A stretch of DNA of 64,000 bases, taken from NCBI GenBank assembly GCA_032821775.1, contig JAVLRN010000004.1, forward strand, positions 1,860,001 through 1,924,000. The letters are read 5' to 3'. Of this stretch, positions 23,990 through 33,856 are shown piece after piece (positions within the stretch are counted from its first letter, which is position 1; every line of letters begins with the position of its first letter). The notes beneath the pieces are model-generated. The model did no database searches. It had not been told where the DNA came from and saw only the letters and a list, made by a program, of their open reading frames with translations. A program made the translations under genes and the position numbers. Origin of the DNA: Sanguinoderma infundibulare (lineage: Eukaryota; Basidiomycota; Agaricomycetes; Polyporales; Polyporaceae).

Positions 23990-24892
23990 CTATACTTCCC
24001 TTTGGGACGTCCATATGCATATGTAGGTACAACGTATGGATACGTGCCATACACGTCCATCACGGTGAGCAGTCCCTACTTTACAAGCATCACATCGGAA
24101 TGAAGTCACCAAGTTTACAGAACTGTCTTGTATCAGGACGGAACTGCCATCGGGGAAGAACGTGACATGATACCATGGATGCTGCGAAGGAGCAGTGGAG
24201 ACCGTTCGTACCGCCTGTCCTGTCTCGAAGTCCAATACCTGAACCGCACCGTCCTCTGATATAGTGACTATTCGGCGGCCAGCAGTGTCAAACGCGACAT
24301 CGCGAATTGATGCTAATTGCTTGCAAAAGACCCGACCGAGGGGATCATATTCTGCGGTGAGATTCCACGCACATACTTCCTTTGATTCTGAGCCACGACC
24401 CGAGCGAAGCGCCAAGAGCCAGGCGCCATTGGCGGAGACCCGGACGGTGTGCACAGCAGCTCGACGACCCTGAGGATCTGTGAGCACATGGCGCCGCTTC
24501 AGTCCGGTGTCGCATCCATTCGGGCCATCCCAGATGCGCACGGTCCCATCGGCAGACCCAGTCGCGAGCAGACCCGAGCTCGCCCATGAACAGCAAGAGA
24601 GGATGCAAGTGTGGCCATTGAGCGACCACAACCACGTGAGACCGGGACTACCGAGGTCCCAAACCTTCGGAGTGGGGTCACGGCCGGTGGACAGCATGTA
24701 TCGGCTGTCTGGGGAGAAGGTGAGGTCCGTGAGGTGCCAGTCGTGCACGGCACTGCACGGTCATACGATGGTGTGGCGTTCCGCATCCCATACGATAATG
24801 GTAGAGTCGCCTGATCCGCTTGCGAACCATTTGCCGTTCGGAGAAGCAACGAGATGCGACACAACTGCATCACGAGGGACAAACGGGCTCAT
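23990..24892 (-). pseudogene. WD40-repeat protein fragment with in-frame stop
   Basis: Reading from an ATG at 24892, the frame gives a WD40 blade (SPNGKWFASGSGDSTI then VWDAE), hits TGA at 24763-24761, then continues in the same frame with further blades: LTFSPDSRYMLSTG...VWDL, LLATGSADGTVRIWDG, DVAFDTAGRRIVTISEDGAVQVLDF and HVTFFPDGSSVLI. WD40 proteins form beta-propeller scaffolds. Five or so blades are visible, too few for a complete propeller unless missing parts lie in unrecognised exons. The first 23 bases overlap the end of the F-box-like relic upstream, suggesting that two broken genes have been joined. The stop may be a TGG-to-TGA change. Confidence 0.7.
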
Positions 24893-25873
24893 TGCTATGG
24901 AGAACCATGAGTTGAAGCCTTGGTATCAGGAGATATTTCGTAACGGCGTGGAACACACCGCCACCGCGCTGCCATAGGATCAGTTTTCGACTGCGCAACT
25001 CGGGAAATATGTTTTTAATGGCGGATGTCCAGGATTTTTCAAAGCACGAGTGATCAAACTGGCCCAGGGACTCGTCCAGGAGTCGGAAATCCAAAGTCCG
25101 TCGTGATGGAGAGACAACGATGGCTTTCTCGAGCTCACTGTGGATTCCTTGGGAAACCTCGAGGGGAAGGTGGGAGTAAAGGCCGGACAAGGAGGAGAAT
25201 TTAATTATGGTTGCCACCTCTACCCCGTTCGTGCGACCAGCGAGATCGATGAGTGTCAGAACCGTGACAGCTGCTGAAACAGCTTGCTCCCAGGAGTGAT
25301 AAAACTGCAGACGTCAGCGGGAGAATAGAGGACTATCGGTTCGAGAAGCATGGTCCCTGTTCGAGAGGCGATGGTGGTGGAAATAGGTCATACCTACCCA
25401 CAAGACACGCTTGAGCTTCTAGCAGTAGCGAGGAGGGCGCGACACGAGAGGGTGCATGCAGCCAGTGCATGGACGTCATCATGAAGGAAGCCCGACCGAG
25501 AATGCGCTCGGCTAAAGATGCTGCGCAATGACGTCTGCCTCGGATTCTCGGAAGTCGGCAGTGACGGACACGGCAAAGACATCACGTTCACCGAATGTTG
25601 ACACGCGGGGGAATGGTTCAGGTGAAGGGTCAGAGCACACCTGAGTCTTCGGCTTCGCGCCGGATGACCGCCACTCTGACGCCTCCATTGTCCGCACCAG
25701 CAGTCATGAGTCCGATTCAGAGGAGGCCGAACCAGTGCCTGTCGATAACGACATATTGACAAAGAGGACGCGCTCGAATGAGACTCCGAGCTATTCGGTG
25801 AGCACGAACGGCCGTCGTCTGGCTCTTGGGACCCCAGCACGGCCAACATTGCACGCTTTGTCCGACCGAACAT
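24870..25873 (-). pseudogene. F-box-like protein relic
   Basis: The N-terminal part carries an F-box core near 25500-25400 (FLHDDVHALAACTLSCRALL). A second block near 25315-24870 (TLIDLAGRTNGVEVATI...LPLEVSQGIHSELEKAI) looks like the C-terminal half of basidiomycete F-box proteins. A plausible intron separates them, but its donor at about 25395 and acceptor at about 25315 leave the reading frame inconsistent, and the middle leucine-rich part expected between the blocks is missing. The F-box would bind Skp1 in an SCF ubiquitin ligase. It is interpreted as a shortened, probably dead copy related to the intact F-box gene just upstream. Confidence 0.5.
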
Positions 25874-26050
25874 GATTACATGTCCGGCCCGTTCAAACGG
25901 GGAGAGTAGGTCAAGAGTTCGATTGGGAGAGACGACATGAGACGAGAGCTAAAGGAACAACTCTGGCATAGTGACGCAATGAGATGTTCGTCCGCCCCCG
26001 TCTAGCATGAGTTCCGGATGACTCACGTTACAATGGGGCCGCATCCTGCC

Positions 26051-27318
26051 TCAGGTGGCCGAGATCTCGAGATCCAGCCCGACAAGCGCAACCGTTCCGA
26101 AACAAGACCGAAGGAGGGTCTCGTGCGCCTCCATCTCCTCCACGGGCGCCATGTTGTCCCCGGCCGTGCCACAGCATGAAGAGACCTTCAACCGCCTCAG
26201 AAGTGGACACCTGGTCCGGTCCGCAAGCGCGCTCGCGAGCTTCTTGCAGGGGGCTTCAAAGCCATAGAGAGGCCCGTTCGGCTGCCGCCACTCGACTGAG
26301 AGCTCTTCGAGCAGCGGAAACAGTGCGTGAGGATTCGGAGAGGATAGCAGGTCGGCGAGCATGTCGAGGAAGAGGAAGGAGCGTTTATTGAATAGGTGAA
26401 TGGGGTGTATGATGCTGAGCGATTGCAGTTGTGCGCATTGCTTGAGGCTGTTGTAAAGGTTCGCGATGCTCTTGGCTGGTAAACGAAACTCGTGTTAATG
26501 TCGCACAAACAAAATAAAATAGGCGACTCACGATCGGACTCGGCGGGAAGCAATCCGAGGGTACACTGACGAAGTGTTGATCGGACGGACGTGATCACGG
26601 GAGCCCATGCTTGGGTAGGTAACGTATCGGTGCGGTCCCGGGTCGCGAACCGGAAGTTGCTGCTGTTGACGATACAGCTCAGGTCGAGGGCCTCTAGAGG
26701 GGCGTGCATGCTGGGCTCGAGGAGCACCTTTGCCAGGTCTTCTAAGAACGACCATGACACTGCCCCGCCGACGACGCTGAGCCGCTTAAGTTTAGCTGGA
26801 GCGTGGAGCTGAACGATGGAGTCGCGGTAGGATGGGCGGGTCGGTTCTGCCCATGGGAAGATTGCTGTCGACGCAATGACGACAAGCTGTTCTAGATTTG
26901 GAAGAGAATACGCGAGCGGCAGCAACTGGTGAAGGCCCGCGTTAAACCTGAGCCGTGCAAAGGTGAGAGAGCGGAGGTTGGGGAAGCGCTCCCAGAGGCG
27001 CATGGTACCGGTCGGATCGTCCCATCGTTCGCGGATTCGGGCTCGAGGCCGCGGGTCCAGCACACCCCTCAGGGTGAGGGAATGTACGATGGGCGGTATT
27101 TCAGGATTGGTGTCCAGAATCTCGAGTAGATGTCGCATACGGATGTGTGGCGCAGCCTGGGTGCTCTGGACGGGGACGACGATCTCGCGCCAGATGTGGA
27201 AACGAGCAGTTGGGTATAGAGCGTGAGAAGTGAGTGCACACGCAGCCAATGTGTCAATGTCGTAATAGAGGAAGTCCACAATGTACTCCGCTAGTTCGAC
27301 GGGAACAGCGGAGGACAT
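26051..27318 (-). CDS. F-box protein
   Basis: Two exons (27318-26532 and 26475-26051), joined across a 56-nt intron, give 403 aa. The start MSSAVPVELAEYIVDFL begins the F-box, which continues DIDTLAACALTSHALYPTARFHIW over about residues 3-48. Then come leucine-rich segments (FPNLRSLTFARLRF, LPNLEQLVVIAS, LKRLSVVGG, LEALDLSC) typical of agaricomycete F-box proteins without classical LRRs. The F-box is expected to bind Skp1 and recruit substrates to an SCF E3 ligase; the substrate is unknown. It is the only intact member of a 5-kb cluster of ubiquitin-adaptor genes. A longer upstream Met exists at 27375 but lies before the conserved start. Confidence 0.8.
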
Positions 27319-27627
27319 GGTGCATGTGAAGTGGACTCCAAACGAGGGCGGCGATCGCGTATAGTCTAATCTCAAACGTCAGAGACGATCCTGATGTAAG
27401 CAAGCTTGTCAATACGGCAAAAGCGAACCTTGCACACCCTCCCGTTCATGTACGAAGGAGTGATTGCGTGAGTACTGTAAGGTTCGTGTGAGGCCTCCAA
27501 TGAGGCCCGAGTCACGCCGAGCCCTCGCAAGCGCCGTGGCAACGCCGTGACTAACAATGTGACCAATTAGCGTCACAGCTGGCGCGAGGCCGTTGGTCTC
27601 TCGCTGCTCCGACTCGCAAGCCTTGCG

Positions 27628-28652
27628 ATGTCTCAGAGCCCTCCCTCTGCTAAGCGTACACGTCTCGCGGAGGCAGACGAAGGGGATCCGTCTACTGGCA
27701 TGGGACCCCCATCCATCGCTAATCTCAAACGCCACGACGAATTCTGGCTTTATGACGGAAACATCATCCTTGTTGCCGGAGGCACGGCTTGCAGGATCTA
27801 CAAGGGACTCCTCGCTGACTACTCCACCGTCTTTTCCGACACGTTCGCGGCCTCTACAGCGAACGCGGACGAGGTCTTTGACGAATGTCCGGTCGTTGAG
27901 CTTTCCGATAGCCCCCCGAGGACTTGGCGCATTTTCTCAGAGTGCTCCTTCCTCGACACCAACGCTTGTAAGTTTCATTTATACCTTTCGTTGTGCGTTT
28001 GAGGTCATCTTCCCATACCGGCTTTCATCGTCGCGACGACGACGAGCAACGCTCGTTTGACAAAGTGGCGTCCGTCATTCGCCTTGCTCACAAGTATCAT
28101 ATCCAAGACGTCCAAGACCAAGCAATCGCATCCCTCCAGCAATCCCAATTCACCCACCTTTTCTGAATGGGAGAATACCGACGGATCTGTGGACGTCGAC
28201 GAGATCCACGCGATCGGCGCTGTACAGGTGTTGCCTCCTCGACGGTGCCTGCCTTGCTGTATGGCTGGAAGCGTGAAGACGGCACCGTCGAGCACCTTCC
28301 AACCGAGGACGTGAAGCGCTGCCTCGAAGGGCGGCTCACGCTGGCGAGGGAGAAGGTTGCTATCCTTTCCCGGATGCTAAGGAAGCCCGCGGACAACTGC
28401 TCTGCATCTGCCGAATGTCGTGCAACACTCCAGGTGATCCTCGCGTGGTTGTTGGAGAAGGAACTGGAGGTTGTGGTGAACAATAACCCCTTGGCCTCCT
28501 TGCGATATGACGTTAGCTGGGCGCGTGGAGCACGAAAACTTTGTGCTAACTGCCTGGCCGCGCTCGACGCTCGTGACCAGGATGCGCGCAGGGAGCTGTG
28601 GAACAAGTTACCCGATATCTTCGGTCTAGCTGTTGACGGCTGGGAGGAGTAG
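27628..28652 (+). pseudogene. BTB/POZ domain protein, broken by frameshifts
   Basis: The start MSQSPPSAKRTR and the BTB core (FWLYDGNIILVAGGTACRIY, then YSTVFSDTF, CPVVELSDSP) match the large agaricomycete BTB family. The frame breaks in a C run at 27912-27917; shifted by one it continues EDLAHFLRVLLPRHQRL. A 36-nt gap bounded by GTAAGT and a TGAG acceptor (about 27967-28002) then joins to FDKVASVIRLAHKYHIQDVQ. Further shifts occur near 28160 (before SEWENTDGSVDVDEIHAIGA) and near 28230 (before VPALLYGWKREDGTVEHL), after which the frame is open to the stop. BTB proteins are Cul3 adaptors or transcription cofactors. Three indels in one short gene suggest decay, though base-calling errors in the homopolymer cannot be excluded for the first. 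Confidence 0.75.
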
Positions 28653-28752
28653 AATGTTGTGCATCAGAGAATGGTATCCGGTTCTATATCCATGTAGATG
28701 TGAATTTGCGGCGAAGCGGCCGTGGATCGTCGACGTCCGGCAGCGGCCAAGC

Positions 28753-29230
28753 CTATGTCAGGTAACTCAAGATCCTAAGCGTCATGCTTTGGGTATGAAT
28801 CCCGTAGAATCTGGGCGCCGTCAAGATGAGGTGATTGAACGAGAGCAGATATGGAAGCCTGGAATTGTCTCCAAATGTCCAGTGACGGAGATTGGGCAGT
28901 CTGGTGAAGACGGGAGCCGGAACGACGGCATATAAGCCATGAAACGGTCGAGGGTAACTGGCCGATGATTGTAAGCCGATCGAAACCCGTTTAACCAACG
29001 GAGGTAGCCATGGCCGAGCATCCGAGTCGAGGAAGGAAGGGAAAGAGAGCATTTCCTCCCTGGTACTGATAACGATGCCGAAGAAGAGGTTGAGACGGCT
29101 GCGGGGCAGTGAGCGTGCGACAGCATAAGGAGAAGTTGGAGAGAGTCTTGCTGTCTTCGCCGGACCTGTCTATGATGCGTTCGATGACTTCGACTGGTAG
29201 CATGACATGCGAGGGACTGAGGGAGGCCAT
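28753..29230 (-). pseudogene. F-box-like protein fragment with frameshift
   Basis: From ATG at 29230 the frame reads MASLSPSHVMLPVEVIERII, then DRSGEDSKTLSNFSLCCRTL, an F-box. One extra base near 29096 shifts the frame; the continuation reads SRLNLFFG, then EEMLSFPSFL, LPPLVKRVSIG, LPNLRHWTFGDNS and LLSFNHLILTAPRFYGI, a pattern typical of a second agaricomycete F-box family. The protein ends at 28753, well short of the 400-500 aa usual for the family. It is convergent with the broken BTB gene. Confidence 0.7.
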
Positions 29231-29635
29231 GATGGGCAGGAGCAGGACTTGTAGTGGCTGACTCGGACTCTGCATGCGCAGCGTTCCTCGAGTGGGTCCT
29301 GGATCGGCCCGGTTCGGGTCCCCTGTGTGAATCAGCTGCTGTTCCAAGCGCTTGGCGGGATTGCGGCGCATCGCATCCCGATGTTTTCGGTCGAGTGCCC
29401 ATTGCGGGAAACCTGCGTGCTATCTCCATGGCATATGGAATGGCAGGACTGGCTTCTCAGACTGCAAGAGGATGGGAAGACCTACAAATGGGCGGTTGCG
29501 TCAGGCTCATGACCTGACTTTTGTCACGTACGTGCCGATGATTGATTGCAATTCCTGGAATATCGTGCATGATCCCATGCTATCTCCTGCTCTCTGGCCA
29601 ATTGCATGCAGACTCCCATCCTCGGGCTTCAGCGT

Positions 29636-29643
29636 TATATATA
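29636..29643 (+). promoter_or_regulatory. Possible TATA box of the MFS transporter gene
   Basis: TATATATA lies 189 bases before the start codon at 29832. Its position and orientation fit a core promoter; no other evidence. Confidence 0.4.
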
Positions 29644-29831
29644 CGGGACGACACTGGGCCGGATGAGAGGATGTACACCTGGATCCCCGGCATCCGGCAT
29701 TAGCTTTGTTCACCAGCTCTTTTGCCGCACCGCTAGGCTACCTCCTCGCCCAGCAGTTCATAAAAGCACGGCTTCGCTCGTTCATCTTGCAACCTTCCAC
29801 CCATTCGGACTTGGAAGTGATCAACCCCGCA

Positions 29832-32756
29832 ATGGCCTCTCTGGAGAACCCGGCGGATCTGGAGACGAAAGGCCCCGAGGTCTACGTGGACTTTGTTGAC
29901 TCGCCAAAGCTCGCGAACGAGGATATTTTCGAGGAGGGCTCTGTCGATCCTGTGTACCAGGCAAAGGCACGAGTTTTAAACGCCGCCCTGCAGGAGATCG
30001 GGATGGGAAAGTTCCAAGTGAGTGGTCCTTGCCCTAATCGCACGAAGGTGGATCGTTCCAACCAGGCGTCTCCTTGCTTAGTGGTGGCTTTTTGCCGTCG
30101 CCGGTTTCGGCTGGTTCGCGTACGTGTCTCTTTGCTAAGCACTATGTCCCTTCGTGTTGACCGAACCCTACCTGGGAACTATTCCCTCGAATAGTGATAG
30201 CTGTTGGCCACTTGTCGGAGGCCTCATCTTGAGCCCGGTCCTGAACGAGTTCCACATCAACGCGCCCTTTCTTTCGTTGGCCCAGAACATTGGCCTGTTC
30301 GTGGGTGCCATATTCTGGGGCTTTGGCTGCGACATTTGGGGAAGAAGGTGCGACTGTCCTCCTTCTGTCTCGCGGATGCTCCGGCTCGCACCGCTTAGCG
30401 ATGAGTCCTGCGAATTACCGCACAGGGCGCAAGCCGGGAGGAACCGAAGTGCCTCATGCTATTGGCATCCAGTAGACGACGTTCACTCACGATCGTTTTC
30501 TGAGCAGATGGTCCTTTAACATCACGCTACTCTTGGCCGGTGTCTTCGGATTGGCTGCCGGTGGCTCTCTCAACTTCGTTACTCTGGCTTCTCTCCTTGC
30601 AGTGCTCGGTCTCGGCGTCGGCGGAAACATACCCATCGACTCTGCCGTCTTTCTCGACTTTGTTCCCGGATCGCACCAGTATCTGCTCACCATCCTGTCC
30701 ATATGGTGGTCCATAGGCGAGCTCGTGACTGCCCTGGTGAGTCCTCGCCGAAATTGCGAAATTGTCTTTTGAGCGCCGTTTGCGCACCCTCTGTTCATTC
30801 CTTTCCGATCCGTTTTCTTCGCGTAGTAAGTATCCGTCACGGGAGTCCCACAAGGTTTTGTCACGAGTCGTGTTCTCCGTAATGTTTAGAGCTCCCATAC
30901 CACGACTCCGATCACCACAAGCGCTTCTTCCCTGATCACTTTTGAACACCCTGTGGGTCCCACAGGCGAGCCGATTACCGCATATTGCCGATTGCGTCCA
31001 CAACGTCTTGCATTCAGCCTTTTACTGCGTCGGAGCCCCCTGTTTGCCTTACCGCGCTCTTCATGGCATGCCAACACCAGTCCGCGCGATCCGAAACTTA
31101 CGCTCGGTATCTTCTTAGATCGCCTGGCCGCTCATCGCAAACTTCTCCTGCCGACAGGGCTCCACGACGTGCGCGCGCGCCGAGAACATGGGCTGGCGTT
31201 ACCTCCTCTTTACCCTCGGAGGCATAACCCTCCTCCTCTGGGCGATCCGGTTCTTCGTCTTCCCGCTCGAAGAGTCCCCGCGCTTCCTCGTCGGCCTCGG
31301 ACGGGACGGTGACGCTGTCGCAGTTGTCCGGCGGATCGCAGCCTTCAACGGGCGCCCGTCGACCCTCACCGTCGATCACCTCACACGCGCTGGAGAAACC
31401 GCCTCCGCACAGATGAAGGTCGAAAACGACACAGAAGGCAAGCGACGGGTCCTCAGCAAGAGCTCAGTGTTTGCGATCCAGCACATCAAGAGCTTGTTCG
31501 AGACGCCGAAGCTGGCGTGGTCGACGAGTCTGCTGGTCGCGCTCTGGGGTGCGTAGCCTGCTGCTGCTGTTTCGCGCGTGGTGGCCGCGTTGCGTGCCGT
31601 TCCGGGCTGGCAGCGTGTTCGTTTTCGCTCACTGTTCGCTTCTGCACCCCTTCTCTTTGCGCAGGCATCATCGGACTTGCGTCCACGCTGTACAACAGCT
31701 TCCTCCCCTTCCTGTAAGCCTTCTGCTTCTCTGTCCACTAAGCTCCCCCGGCTTCGGCTTCTCCCTTAGGCTGACAGCGTTCATGCAGACTGGCAAGCCG
31801 CGGCGCACAGTTCGGCGACGGCTCGTACTACATCACCTACCGCAATGTACGTGCTTAGCTTCCCAGCTGCCTTCTCTTGTTCCGTCCCTTTCCGTCTTCC
31901 CCCTTCATTTCATTGCGCTCACCTCCCTCTCTCCCTTTCGCTCTGCCGCATCCAGCAAGTCATCTTAGGCGTCATCGGCGTCCCCGGCGCATTCCTCGCG
32001 GGCTGGGCGGTCGAGCAGCCGTACGTCGGCCGCAAGGGCACCCTTGCGATCAGCGCGGGCGAGTAGTCCTTCATTCTGTGCACGCATTTGCATTATTCAA
32101 CGACCCCCTGCTGAAAAAAGGGCTCACGGGCGCGTTTCTGCTCGCCACGACGACCGCGAGGAGCTCGAACGCGCTTCTGGGCTGGAACTGCGGGTACGCC
32201 TTCCACAGTAACGTGAGTGGCTCATTTCGATTTCTTCCTTTTTACCCCTCGCCCTGCGCCAGAGAGCGTGCACACGTATGCGCTGTGCCAGTCGCATGAT
32301 GCGCGCGTCCATACGTCCTCTGCGCCGCGGATGGCGGACGCCGGGCCACGGCGGACCACGGAGCTCGAGAAGCTGACGCTGCGCCGCACCGGCCACACAA
32401 CAGATCATGTTCGGCGTGCTCTACGCCATCTCCCCGGAGCTCTTCCCCGCCAAAGACCGCGGCACGGGCAACGGCCTCACCGCGACCGCCACGCGTGTGT
32501 TTGGCATCATCGTGAGTTCTGGCCCTCGCGGAAGCTTTCCTTCGCTGTCTTATGCTTAAACCTCTTCTTCTTGCCGCCCCGATGAACGCCGGGCTGACCG
32601 TCGCGTGTGTGGTGCTATGTATAGGCTCCCGTCATCGCGCTGTACGCGAACCTCGAGACGGCCGTCCCGGTCTACGTCTCGGGCGGGCTCATCATTGGCA
32701 GCGGGGCTCTCGCGCTGCTGCTTCCGTACGAGCCGCAGGGCAAGGCGTCTATCTGA
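29832..32756 (+). CDS. Major facilitator superfamily transporter, sugar/SV2-like type
   Basis: Eleven exons (29832-30017, 30082-30119, 30195-30347, 30508-30736, 31119-31548, 31665-31713, 31789-31846, 31956-32058, 32121-32212, 32404-32511, 32625-32756) join in frame to 525 aa, a normal MFS length. Visible marks are GFGWFADSCW in TM1, the loop motif GCDIWGRR between TM2 and TM3, FLDFVPGSHQYLLT around TM4, EESPRFL after TM6 (PESPR-type signature), a long charged central loop, and PELFPAKDRGTGNG before TM11. These fit the SV2/Pmt-like metabolite:H+ branch of MFS at the plasma membrane; the substrate is unknown. Seven junctions split codons and all restore frame. The eighth intron (32059-32120) uses GC rather than GT at its 5' end. 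Confidence 0.87.
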
Positions 32757-33856
32757 GCTGAACAAGCTCTCTCACAGGAGGCATAGATGAAGCCCGTGCA
32801 CGTAGTAGTGCCTTCAACAGGACGCTCGCGACGCACGGGCTGACGAGGTAAGACATAGACTGTTGGAGATTCTATGATGTAAGCGAGCTCGTTTGGTCTT
32901 GTACTGTACATTATGATTTAGATCTTGTTCGTTCATGTATTTAGTACCACCCGCGATGCGTCGTCCCTCACGCGTTTGCATCAGTGTTCGAACGCGACCG
33001 TCTTTCCCCCATTCGCTCTCTTCCCGCGCGCCCCGTTCTCTCCCACATAGACTGCCCATGTGTTGTTCTTTCTTGGACTCGGGACGTAAAGTTAGGCATA
33101 GAAACGCATGCCATAGCTTCGATGCGCATGTTTGACACCATATTCCTTCCGATCCTACTACGATCGCTGCAATGCTCTTGTGACCTTGTATCGCAATGAA
33201 TCGGATACCCGAGTCTCCCTCTCTGCTCGCTCAATTAATCACGATCCACCGATACGCCTGTCGTCGGGACTCGGACGAGTAGATGAACCATTCTTGGTTA
33301 AGAAGATCGACGGGGGCGAGGGCCACATGCGGCCGATGCATTGAGATAGGCATGATAAACAGAGGGAAAATGGTGAATGATGCGAAGCAGTGATGCACGA
33401 TGTGGGCGACAACACGAGGCGACAGAGTAGTGGGCAGGAGGGGAAACGGACTGTGGAGATGCCGCGACGGAGACGTGGGGGACGTGGATCGGGTGAGGAT
33501 GCGGTGTCAGAGTGTAAGACAGCGGCATGGAACAGGACGACAGAGGAGGGGGAGAGCATGGATGGGAAGGAGGGCAGGGAAAATAGACAGACGACAAGTA
33601 AGGAGGAGGCAGAGGGGTAACGTACGTAGCGTGTAGGATATCAAAACCAAAACCAGAACCAGAAACCAAACGAAATACTGAACGAACAATAATCACGATG
33701 CACAACGAGTCGCACGACCAAAGCCCAATAACTGTATACAACGGCAAGAGGACGACGCGACTTGCGCAGAAGAAGGAAGGGCAAGGGGGTGCACCGACCG
33801 GTGGTTGCGCCAGCACATTCACGGAGCCACGTCAAGAAACGAGCAGACCTGATCGG
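32757..33856. other. Intergenic between convergent genes, no gene seen
   Basis: Contains the 3' flanks of the MFS gene and the Myb gene. A short AACCAA/AACCAG-rich stretch lies at about 33642-33670. Nothing coding recognised. Confidence 0.6.
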
